A stretch of 64,000 nucleotides of DNA. Origin: Pantoea dispersa (lineage in GTDB: Bacteria; Pseudomonadota; Gammaproteobacteria; Enterobacterales; Enterobacteriaceae). Location: contig NZ_SCKT01000001.1 of NCBI RefSeq assembly GCF_014155765.1, positions 1,116,001 through 1,180,000 of the forward strand, written 5' to 3'. Made by a program: the position numbers and the translations under genes. Below the pieces are notes generated by a model that saw only the letters and a program-made list of their open reading frames with translations, did not search any database and had not been told where the DNA came from. How positions within the stretch are numbered: the first letter of the stretch is position 1; the number at the start of each line of letters is the position of its first letter. Positions 1 to 6,037 of this stretch are shown here, in pieces.

Positions 1-6
1 CAGCAT
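1..6 (-). CDS. Start of a divergent gene cut by the window edge
   Basis: On the minus strand an AGGAG ribosome-binding site at about 13-17 is followed six bases later by ATG CTG, which ends at base 1. Only two codons are visible, so the product cannot be named. The call rests on the ribosome-binding site and the divergent layout with the permease at 199. It could be chance. Confidence 0.3.
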
Positions 7-138
7 GGCACTCTCCTGTCAGGGTTCAGGGCTATCATCGTCGCCGCCGCCCCGGCGCGCCAGCCTGTGAGCGGACATAGGGCGGACAGTTCGGGACAGC
101 TTTTCATCCTGCACGCCTTGCCTTGCGCGCTAAAAACA

Positions 139-166
139 TTACATTCCGCAAAAGCCGTTCTATAGT
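139..166 (+). promoter_or_regulatory. Candidate sigma-70 promoter of the AI-2E family gene
   Basis: TTACAT (139-144) and TATAGT (161-166) are separated by 16 bases, 33 bases before the ATG at 199. The ribosome-binding site is GAGG at about 187-190. The match is moderate and made by eye. Confidence 0.4.
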
Positions 167-198
167 TCATTCGCTACGTTTATCTGCGAGGCTTTTGC

Positions 199-1302
199 AT
201 GCGTGTTAAAGGGTTAAATATCGGTTTCTTTATAGTGATTCTGGCGATTGTCACGATCGCCTTTTTTGATGTGCTGGCGCCCTATTTCTCTGCCATTTTG
301 TGGGCGGCGATTCTGGCGGTGATCTTTGCGCCGCTGAAGTCACTGCTGCGGCGCAAAATGGGCGACCGCAACGGGCTGGCCTCTTTTGTGACCTTACTGA
401 TTATCTGCCTGATCGTGTTCACCCCGCTGGCGATCATCACCTCGTCGCTGGTGGTCGAGATCAATACGGTGTACACCAAGCTGCAAACCAATTCCGCGCA
501 GTTCCCGACGGTGTTTGCCTCGCTGCTGCAGCATCTGCCGGAGTGGGCACAAACCTGGCTGGCGGATCACGATCTGAACAATGCCGCACAGATTCAGCAA
601 AAACTCTCCGGCTTTGCGCTGAAGGGCGGACAATACATGGCGGGCAGCGTGTTCCTGATCGGTAAAGGAACTTTCACCTTCACCGTGGGCTTTGGCGTGA
701 TGCTTTATCTGCTGTTTTTCCTGTTGAAAGACGGCGCCTGGCTGGTCGGGCTGATTCTCGAAGCGCTGCCGCTCTCCACCTATGTTAAGCACCATCTGCT
801 GATGAAATTTGCCGCTGTATCGCGCGCGACGGTCAAAGGCACCGTGGTGGTGGCCGTGGTGCAGGGGGTGCTTGGTGGCTTTGCCTTCTGGATCACTGAC
901 ATCGACGGCAGCCTGCTGTGGGGCGCGCTGATGGCGTTCCTGTCGCTGATTCCGGCAGTCGGCTCGGCCATCGTCTGGGTGCCAGCGGCCATCTTCTTCT
1001 TCGCCACCGGTGCGCTGTGGAAAGGCCTGTTCCTGGTGGGCTTCTTCGTTATCGTGGTCGGGCTGGTGGACAACATCCTGCGTCCGCTGCTGGTTGGCAA
1101 AGATACCAAAATGCCGGATTACCTGATCCTGATTGCCACGCTGGGCGGCATGGAAGTGTACGGCATCAACGGCTTCGTGATTGGTCCCTTGATCGCTGCC
1201 CTGTTCATCGCCTGCTGGAATCTGCTCTCCGGCCGCGACAACCGGGAAAATGTCGAAGAGATCGACGAAGAGTTTATCGAAGAGGGTAAAACCCGCGAGT
1301 AG
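199..1302 (+). CDS. AI-2E family inner-membrane transporter
   Basis: A 367-residue polytopic membrane protein of the AI-2E/PerM permease family (E. coli relatives YdiK, TqsA, PerM). It has about eight hydrophobic segments: two near residues 8-45, one near 65-85 preceded by a basic cytoplasmic stretch (LLRRKMGDRNGLASF), a central pair near 155-185, and a C-terminal block at about 210-340. The glycine-rich family segments VVQGVLGG and DNILRPLLVG are present. The tail is strongly acidic (ENVEEIDEEFIEEG). Family members export autoinducer-2 or exchange ions; which substrate applies here cannot be read from the sequence. It appears monocistronic, with a hairpin terminator 60 bases downstream. Confidence 0.8.
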   Translation: MRVKGLNIGFFIVILAIVTIAFFDVLAPYFSAILWAAILAVIFAPLKSLLRRKMGDRNGLASFVTLLIICLIVFTPLAIITSSLVVEINTVYTKLQTNSAQFPTVFASLLQHLPEWAQTWLADHDLNNAAQIQQKLSGFALKGGQYMAGSVFLIGKGTFTFTVGFGVMLYLLFFLLKDGAWLVGLILEALPLSTYVKHHLLMKFAAVSRATVKGTVVVAVVQGVLGGFAFWITDIDGSLLWGALMAFLSLIPAVGSAIVWVPAAIFFFATGALWKGLFLVGFFVIVVGLVDNILRPLLVGKDTKMPDYLILIATLGGMEVYGINGFVIGPLIAALFIACWNLLSGRDNRENVEEIDEEFIEEGKTRE

Positions 1303-1364
1303 CAGCGGTATAACAACTAAAGACCTGCTGACGGGCCACTATCGCTCACTGGCAGGCTCATCCA

Positions 1365-1395
1365 AAGCGGCGCTTTAAAGCGCCGCTTGTCTTTT
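1365..1395 (+). terminator. Rho-independent terminator after the AI-2E family gene
   Basis: A perfect 24-base palindrome, AAGCGGCGCTTT followed by its complement, at 1365-1388. It is followed by GTCTTTT. Confidence 0.75.
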
Positions 1396-1566
1396 CAGCG
1401 CGGCCGCCAGGCTGTCTCGCACGCAACGCTGTCTGCGCCTTTACTGACCTTTCCCTCCTGCCTTCACCCTTTTACCGGGCTCAGTCAGCACTCAGCCCGG
1501 ACGTTTCACAATTAAACCCATGCTGCTAAGGTGTCAGAGGACAATCGCGACAATCTGGAGCGTATA

Positions 1567-2727
1567 ATGCTTACAACAATAATTTATCGCAGCCACATCT
1601 CTGAAGATGTTCCCGTCAATATCCTGCCGGAGATGGTGGCAAAAGCGAGTCTGCTCAATGCTGAGCATCATGTTACCGGCATCCTGCTGTTTAACGGCAC
1701 GCACTTTTTTCAAATCCTGGAAGGGCCGGAGCAAGGCGTTCTGGCAATCTACGCCCGCATCTGTGCCGACCGGCGTCATCACAATGTGGTCGAGCTGATG
1801 CGCGACTACTCCCCTTCGCGGCGTTTCGGTAATGCTGGCATGGAGCTGTTCGATTTGCGTAATCACCACAGCGGCAGTGTGCTGCAGGCGGTGCTTGATC
1901 GCGGCACGTCGAAATATCAGCTGACCTATGACGATCGCGGGCTACAGTTCCTCAGAACCTTTGTCGAAGCGCGTGAAAAAGAGAACTACTTTGAAGTGCC
2001 GCCGGCTGATTGCTGGGAGTTCATCCCCGCGGAAGGGCAATCTCCCGCGCCGGCCAGTGGCGTCACTTTCCGCCCAGTGGTTGATCCCCTCGGCCGTGAA
2101 GTGACGGCCATTGAGGCGATTCCGCACGCGCAACCCGCCGGATTAAAGGAACATGAGCGTTACATTCATGACCTCAACGTGGTGACAGACGCACTGCATA
2201 AAGCCGGCCAGGCATGTCCCGATGGCATGACGCTGTATATCAGTATCCTGCCGATGACGCTGGTTTATCTTCCCGATGCGGTAAGTCAGCTGGTCAGCGC
2301 CATCGCGCAGGCGGAGCTGGTGCCGCAGCAAATCATTCTTGGCGTGAGCGAAACGGAAGTCATCTCCCGGCTGGAAGATTTTTCCACGGCGGTCAGACAG
2401 CTGAAAGAGGCTGGCATCAGCCTTTCCATTGATAACTTCGGCGACGGCTCGGCCGGTCTCTCTTTACTGGCGCACGTCCAGCCTGACCGGGTACGTATCG
2501 GCGCAAATATTGTACGTGATATTCATCGTAGCGGCCCGAAGCAGGCGGTGATGCAGGCGGTCATCCGCTGTTGTTCGGCGCTGGAAATCAACGTCATTGC
2601 GGCCGGCATTGAGCGTCCCGAAGAGTGGATGTGGCTGGAGGCGGCCGGGATCATCGATTTCCAGGGCAGCCTGTTTACGCCTGAGGGCGGTGCCGTGGCA
2701 TGGCCTGAGAGCCGCGAGGCGATCTGA
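1567..2727 (+). CDS. bluF: BluF-type blue-light sensor, BLUF domain plus degenerate EAL domain
   Basis: 386 residues, close in length and sequence to E. coli BluF (YcgF, 403). Residues 1-95 are the BLUF flavin domain, with the photocycle residues in place: Tyr7, Asn31 and Gln49 (LLFNGTHFFQILEGPE). The rest is an EAL-type domain that has lost phosphodiesterase residues: EAL reads EAI, and the DDFGTG loop reads IDNFGDG. As in E. coli it should therefore not cleave c-di-GMP. There BluF binds the MerR-like repressor BluR in blue light and releases the ycgZ-ymgA-ariR genes. Those target genes lie immediately downstream here, but bluR is not in the window. I place the start at ATG 1567 behind GGAG (1557-1560) because the protein then begins MLTTIIYRSH like E. 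coli; a GTG at 1531 would add 12 residues unlike the family. Confidence 0.93.
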   Translation: MLTTIIYRSHISEDVPVNILPEMVAKASLLNAEHHVTGILLFNGTHFFQILEGPEQGVLAIYARICADRRHHNVVELMRDYSPSRRFGNAGMELFDLRNHHSGSVLQAVLDRGTSKYQLTYDDRGLQFLRTFVEAREKENYFEVPPADCWEFIPAEGQSPAPASGVTFRPVVDPLGREVTAIEAIPHAQPAGLKEHERYIHDLNVVTDALHKAGQACPDGMTLYISILPMTLVYLPDAVSQLVSAIAQAELVPQQIILGVSETEVISRLEDFSTAVRQLKEAGISLSIDNFGDGSAGLSLLAHVQPDRVRIGANIVRDIHRSGPKQAVMQAVIRCCSALEINVIAAGIERPEEWMWLEAAGIIDFQGSLFTPEGGAVAWPESREAI

Positions 2728-2736
2728 AAGCGGTTA

Positions 2737-2779
2737 AGCCTGACGACGCAGAACCTCTGAAGAGATAAAACGTCAGGCT
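2737..2779 (+). promoter_or_regulatory. Inverted repeat between bluF and the next gene
   Basis: AGCCTGACG (2737-2745) and CGTCAGGCT (2771-2779) form a perfect 9-base inverted repeat with a 25-base loop. It ends just before the ribosome-binding site AGGAG of the gene at 2794. No T-run follows, so it is more likely an operator or an mRNA leader hairpin than a terminator. Confidence 0.4.
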
Positions 2780-2793
2780 CACAGGAGAAGACA

Positions 2794-3075
2794 ATGCTGA
2801 GCGATGCCCGACTGCAGTTTATATCCAGCCATCCGGAGGAGAACGAACCGGAGGCGGTATCCATGGCGCGCGAGTTACTTCGGTACCGCAGTGCGCTGGC
2901 GCAGCCATGGGCTGTGGTGGAGGGACTGGGTGTGAAGTACGTGGAGGACGGTAACGGGGCGATGATCTGGCCGGCGCGTTACTGCGAACGCGGCGACACC
3001 TTACTTTATCGTCTGGATCAGGCGGCTTCAGAGGTCAGCGGGCGCGCTGAAGCCGCGGAACCCGTCAGAAAGTAG
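2794..3075 (+). CDS. Uncharacterised 93-residue protein downstream of bluF
   Basis: A good AGGAG ribosome-binding site stands seven bases before the ATG. The protein is soluble and mixed acidic/basic, with no signal peptide or membrane segment. Notable stretches are MARELLRYRSALAQPW and GVKYVEDGNGAMIWPARY. I do not recognise the family, and it lacks the core pattern of the small YmgB-like proteins that follow. It starts 66 bases after bluF on the same strand and could share its transcript, subject to the inverted repeat in between. Codon use matches the surrounding genes. Confidence 0.65.
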   Translation: MLSDARLQFISSHPEENEPEAVSMARELLRYRSALAQPWAVVEGLGVKYVEDGNGAMIWPARYCERGDTLLYRLDQAASEVSGRAEAAEPVRK

Positions 3076-3255
3076 CGCCGTGATGGCCGGTGCGAACGCA
3101 AATGTCATCCTCTTTGCAACGCCGGCAACGCAATATGCTGATCATTGCGCCGATAACCCGCGTCCGGCATCTTTTAGCGGAGTTTGATGTGCTCAATGTG
3201 TCCGGGTGAGATTCCTGTGGTAAGCTCATTGCCCTAACCGCAGCCGGACAGACTG

Positions 3256-3516
3256 ATGAAAAACAATTTTGACGATAAAATGGCGGATATCATCATCGGA
3301 GAAGCCGTAACGGCGTTACTCGATGATAACGTCGCCATAAGCTGGGCGGCCCTCAACGACAGGCTGCAGGCGATGCTTGACCGCGAAACAGACAGTGACC
3401 GAATTCGTGCTGTGCTGCGTGTCATTGAGGACGTCAGACGGGAAATGGAGATGAGCGCGGTGAAGAAAGAGACGTTCACTGCCGGGCATTTTTCTTTTTC
3501 CGGCAAGCTGCACTGA
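3256..3516 (+). CDS. Small YmgA/AriR-family protein (member A)
   Basis: 86 residues. Residues 10-65 carry the core seen in all seven small proteins of this cluster: an (I/L)G..V..LL opening (IIIGEAVTALLDDN), a middle amphipathic helix (ISWAALNDRLQAML) and a D.(I/L)R..(A/L)...I closing helix (DRIRAVLRVIEDVRREM). It most resembles E. coli YmgA (90 residues). The family makes small helical proteins that in E. coli act on the Rcs phosphorelay and biofilm genes; function here is inferred. The ribosome-binding site is weak (GACAG), so translation may be low or regulated. It is the first gene of the array on the plus strand. Confidence 0.75.
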   Translation: MKNNFDDKMADIIIGEAVTALLDDNVAISWAALNDRLQAMLDRETDSDRIRAVLRVIEDVRREMEMSAVKKETFTAGHFSFSGKLH

Positions 3517-3556
3517 TCGCTGCCTGACAATCTGCCGCGCCTGACGCTGTGGTTTC

Positions 3557-3565
3557 TGCTATACT
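3557..3565 (+). promoter_or_regulatory. Extended -10 promoter for small-protein gene B
   Basis: TGC followed by TATACT (3560-3565) is a good extended -10 element with no convincing -35. Transcription would begin near 3572, downstream of the GTG at 3549. That supports the TTG start at 3597 for the following gene. Confidence 0.5.
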
Positions 3566-3596
3566 GTATGCTTATCCACCAACGGATGGAGGTCAT

Positions 3597-3794
3597 TTGA
3601 GCGATGACACCACCGCCGAAGATATCTACGCCGTTATTGGAACGGTTGTGGCACGCCTTCTTAAGCCGGACCAGCACCTGACACTTCAGGATATCACCCA
3701 TGCCCTGCATCATCTTGGCGAAACGGCAAGCGAAGATAAACAGCGGCAGGCCTGTTTAAACGCCATCAGTATGCTTGTGAAGCAGATGCACTAA
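3597..3794 (+). CDS. Small YmgB/AriR-family protein (member B), TTG start
   Basis: 65 residues from a TTG start at 3597, four bases behind a strong GGAGG (3588-3592). The longer GTG reading (3549) has no ribosome-binding site and begins upstream of the likely transcription start. The core IYAVIGTVVARLL, LTLQDITHALHHL and QRQACLNAISMLV follows the helix pattern of the cluster, so I place it in the YmgB/AriR-like family, although it is the most diverged member. It converges on ariR with only 32 bases between their stop codons. Confidence 0.65.
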   Translation: MSDDTTAEDIYAVIGTVVARLLKPDQHLTLQDITHALHHLGETASEDKQRQACLNAISMLVKQMH

Positions 3795-3826
3795 GCTTAA
3801 TCTACTGCTCCGGCTTACTAACCTTT

Positions 3827-4093
3827 TCAGAACCCTTCATCATCCGGCGTTCTGCCGACCACGATTTCAAGCACGTTGCGCAGTACATCCAGTTTGACAA
3901 TATCGGTGGTCATCTCAAGCTCTGCGATGAGATACAAGATGATGGTTTTGCTCGTCACTTTTTGGCCATGGATGACGATGTCGCGAATCACGGCATCCAG
4001 TGCCGCGGCTTCGGCTGCATAGCGCTCACCGCCGCTGCGAAAATGGTGAATAAGGGCCGCTTCAGCGCTGAATGCGTGTTCGTTGGTTTGCAT
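3827..4093 (-). CDS. ariR: AriR (YmgB) small regulator of biofilm/acid resistance
   Basis: 88 residues, the same length as E. coli AriR and clearly its counterpart: HFRSGGERYAAEAAALDAVI, VTSKTIILYLIAELE and DVLRNVLEIVVGRTPDD parallel E. coli FRSSGNLLEEESAVLGQAV, NNKNIILSLIHSLE and DVIRKTLEIVLRYTADD. E. coli AriR is a small helical dimer tied to biofilm, acid resistance and Rcs signalling. Here it is the third gene of a minus-strand run ycgZ-ymgA-ariR, but a good terminator lies in the 134-base gap before it, so it may depend on read-through or its own promoter. No strong ribosome-binding site is visible before the ATG. Confidence 0.88.
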   Translation of the reverse strand: MQTNEHAFSAEAALIHHFRSGGERYAAEAAALDAVIRDIVIHGQKVTSKTIILYLIAELEMTTDIVKLDVLRNVLEIVVGRTPDDEGF

Positions 4094-4140
4094 GTGTAGT
4101 TATCCGTAAACCGGGCGCTGCTGACAGCCCGGTGGTCGCC

Positions 4141-4168
4141 AAAAAAATCGGCCATCCTGAGATGGCCG
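4141..4168 (-). terminator. Rho-independent terminator between ymgA-like gene and ariR
   Basis: Read on the minus strand, CGGCCATC, a TCAG loop and GATGGCCG form a perfect 8-base stem followed by A and seven T. It lies about 60 bases after the stop of the ymgA-like gene and 48 bases before ariR. It should end or thin the ycgZ-ymgA transcript before ariR. Confidence 0.8.
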
Positions 4169-4227
4169 TGTTATGCCGGGCGTCCTGCCACACTCCGGTT
4201 AATCACGAGATCGTATCGTCCCTGTCA

Positions 4228-4497
4228 TTAATGCTTTTTACCAGCCCTGGGTTGTGACATCCCGCCCAGAGCAGCCATCGGCTTTTCACGATTTTCCCGG
4301 GCTGCTGACTGCATCTGCAGCTCCCTAATGGCGATCCTGATCGCCTCCAGACGGTCGGGATTAAATTCCTCTGCGGCCATTGACCGGAGCCGGGCTGAAA
4401 CGGTCGCCACATTGATTCGTTCATTATTATCGAGCAGCCTGACCACCGCCTCGCCCAGAACGATTTCGGTTAAACGTTCAATTTGACTTCTCTGCAT
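4228..4497 (-). CDS. ymgA: YmgA-like small protein (member D)
   Basis: 89 residues; E. coli YmgA has 90. Core: TEIVLGEAVVRLLDNNERIN, then VATVSARLRSMA, then DRLEAIRIAIRELQ, followed by a basic, probably disordered tail ending AGKKH (E. coli YmgA also has a polar basic tail). The ATG at 4497 sits five bases behind a GGGGG-rich ribosome-binding site; a GTG two codons upstream is less well placed. It lies between ycgZ and ariR, matching the E. coli operon order, which is the main reason for the symbol. In E. coli these proteins raise colanic acid and lower curli through Rcs. Confidence 0.75.
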   Translation of the reverse strand: MQRSQIERLTEIVLGEAVVRLLDNNERINVATVSARLRSMAAEEFNPDRLEAIRIAIRELQMQSAARENREKPMAALGGMSQPRAGKKH

Positions 4498-4596
4498 GCC
4501 CACCCCCTGCGGGACTGTGCCCTTTCGGACAAGTGGCTGACCCTTCCCGGGTCATAAAGCGCATGCTGCAGGTACCACCGATTATCCCTTTTCGTA

Positions 4597-4839
4597 TCAG
4601 CGTTCAAACAGCATGCCAATCAGCGTCTGGTAATGACGCTCTTCTTCATAATTCGCCGCGACCTCAAGGCGTCTCAGCAGTTTGGTGCAGATCGCCTTAC
4701 GGTTGAGGTTTTTTCCTGCGCGCAGGATCTCAACGACAATCTGCCCCAGCGTTTCCTGCTGAGTAGGTGCTGTCGCTCTGCTGAAATAGCGGGCAATCTC
4801 ACTGGCGCTATCTGGAAATTTTGCAACATTCTGACGCAT
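4597..4839 (-). CDS. ycgZ: YcgZ, small connector protein of the blue-light/cold response
   Basis: 80 residues (E. coli YcgZ 78). The match is strong: E. coli AGAITRYFAKANLHTQQETL against SASEIARYFSRATAPTQQET here, and both end in a YEEE/EEE...HY..LIG.LFE motif. It is the first gene of the minus-strand ycgZ-ymgA-(ariR) run and has a GAGGGG ribosome-binding site. The promoter 50-80 bases upstream carries a repeated AAACTT(A/G)TACA element. In E. coli the gene is repressed by BluR and released by BluF under blue light at low temperature. Confidence 0.9.
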   Translation of the reverse strand: MRQNVAKFPDSASEIARYFSRATAPTQQETLGQIVVEILRAGKNLNRKAICTKLLRRLEVAANYEEERHYQTLIGMLFER

Positions 4840-4886
4840 GATGAACCCCTCGAATGGTTAAAATACCGTCGCTTCTCTCTGTGCGT

Positions 4887-4920
4887 AAACTTATACAAAG
4901 AAATAAAACTTGTACAGCAA
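4887..4920 (-). promoter_or_regulatory. ycgZ promoter with duplicated MerR-type half-sites
   Basis: On the plus strand AAACTTATACA (4887-4897) and AAACTTGTACA (4906-4916) are direct repeats offset by 19 bases. Read toward ycgZ, a -35 TTGCTG (4920-4915) and a -10 TATAAG (4895-4890) are 19 bases apart, the long spacer typical of promoters controlled by MerR-family proteins. BluR and its relative MlrA are of that family, and TTGTACA-type half-sites are known for MlrA. The assignment to BluR is inference. Confidence 0.55.
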
Positions 4921-5081
4921 TACTGTTTCTGTATTAGCTACGTTCTTGTGCAAAAAATGCTAACACCTTAATCTCAGGGGCTTACGCGCTGAAATAACCG
5001 GCATGATGGCTGGGTTCAGCGGCAGGAAAAACGGTATCGGTTTGGACAACCCGCTGATTTCCTGACACGGGGAGAGGATTG

Positions 5082-5102
5082 TTGCTGTACAGACGATATC
5101 GT
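5082..5102 (+). promoter_or_regulatory. Shared TTGCTGTACA element before small-protein gene F
   Basis: TTGCTGTACA (5082-5091) is identical over ten bases to the element at the ycgZ promoter (minus strand 4920-4911). It is followed at once by the palindrome ACGATATCGT (5093-5102). The gene it faces, at 5152, encodes the closest paralogue of YcgZ in the window. A clear -10 is not visible, so the exact promoter is uncertain. Confidence 0.45.
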
Positions 5103-5151
5103 ATCGGTTACTTTGCGCCCTACAAGATGATCGTGTGCTGCAGGTGGACAA

Positions 5152-5391
5152 ATGAGAAACAACGGGCTGCCGCCTTGTCACAATACCGGACTAGCCGGTT
5201 ACTTCAGTCAGGTCACCGATCCCCGCCAGATTGCGCTACTGGGACGCATCACCGTTGAAATTTTGCGTCAGGAACGTCGGCTGACGCGCACCGCGATCTG
5301 TCTCAAGCTTATCGGGCACATCAATGACACGGACGATGACGTCGAAGCGGAACAGGCACGTTCCCTGCTGGCGATGCTGTTTGGTCGCTGA
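5152..5391 (+). CDS. YcgZ-like small protein (member F)
   Basis: 79 residues. It is a paralogue of YcgZ: LAGYFSQVTDPRQIALLGRI, TVEILRQERRLTRTAICLKL and ARSLLAMLFGR align with the neighbouring YcgZ, including the LFxR end. It is transcribed divergently from ycgZ across a 312-base region in which both promoters carry TTGCTGTACA. An AGGTGG ribosome-binding site precedes the ATG. Duplication of ycgZ followed by divergence is the simplest explanation. Confidence 0.8.
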   Translation: MRNNGLPPCHNTGLAGYFSQVTDPRQIALLGRITVEILRQERRLTRTAICLKLIGHINDTDDDVEAEQARSLLAMLFGR

Positions 5392-5612
5392 TCGTTTGAT
5401 TCATCCGCTCACCTTCAGCGCGTTGCACATTCGTCGCTAAAGCCCGCATCCGTTGCCACATGCCGCGTTGCCGAAAATCGTTAATACGAGGTTTGATGGT
5501 GGTGAAGACGTCATCCCTGACAGTTTTCTCCGGCCGGTACACGCTAACGCGCGTCCGATGAGGTCATCTACGTTGTCGTCTTCCGGCCAGAGCCGGACTA
5601 CGTCTTATGGCG

Positions 5613-5873
5613 TCAGTTCTTCTCGTCGTTCAGGCCTGCAAGCGTCTGCAGGTACGGCACATGGATCGCGGCCTGCTCAGGCTCATCGAAGCTTCTGAGC
5701 CAGCCGATCGCCTCTGAAATCGCGGACAGACGTATGTCGCTGCCGCCAGCGCGTTTCATGTGTCTGAGCTCGTCGATAAGCGTATTAACGCTGATCTTCT
5801 TTTTGCCCAAAGCCAGGCTTAGTGCCGCTTCGCCAATAATGACGTGCCCTTTCCCGTCGTGTTGAATAGACAA
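5613..5873 (-). CDS. YmgA-like small protein (member G), probable TTG start
   Basis: 86 residues from TTG at 5873, eight bases behind a strong GGAGG (5882-5886). An ATG at 5888 gives five more residues, but then the GGAGG lies inside the coding sequence and no ribosome-binding site precedes it; the TTG also gives an N-terminus of family length. Core: HVIIGEAALSLALGKKKISV, NTLIDELRHMKRAG, DIRLSAISEAIGWLRSF. It resembles members A and D. It is the last member of the cluster, 164 bases before the end of the sugar transporter gene. Confidence 0.75.
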   Translation of the reverse strand: MSIQHDGKGHVIIGEAALSLALGKKKISVNTLIDELRHMKRAGGSDIRLSAISEAIGWLRSFDEPEQAAIHVPYLQTLAGLNDEKN

Positions 5874-6037
5874 ATTTACTTCCTCCATTTCACGTTGATG
5901 AGAACCTCACGTCACACTGTAGACCCTATTGAGCGAACCGGTGCAGGCAAGTTCTGAAATGAAGCCTGTAACAGGAATTATTTAACAGAGTATGGCGATA
6001 ATGCCGCGGCGGGTGCCGCGGCACAGCGTGCTGGGGA

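Noticed and set aside
1531-1566. Longer bluF N-terminus from GTG 1531
   Set aside because: No ribosome-binding site at a good distance, and E. coli BluF begins at the equivalent of ATG 1567.
6004-6025. GC-rich hairpin TGCCGCGGC...GCCGCGGCA after the sugar transporter gene
   Set aside because: The stem is good but no T-run follows on the minus strand, so I do not call it a terminator.
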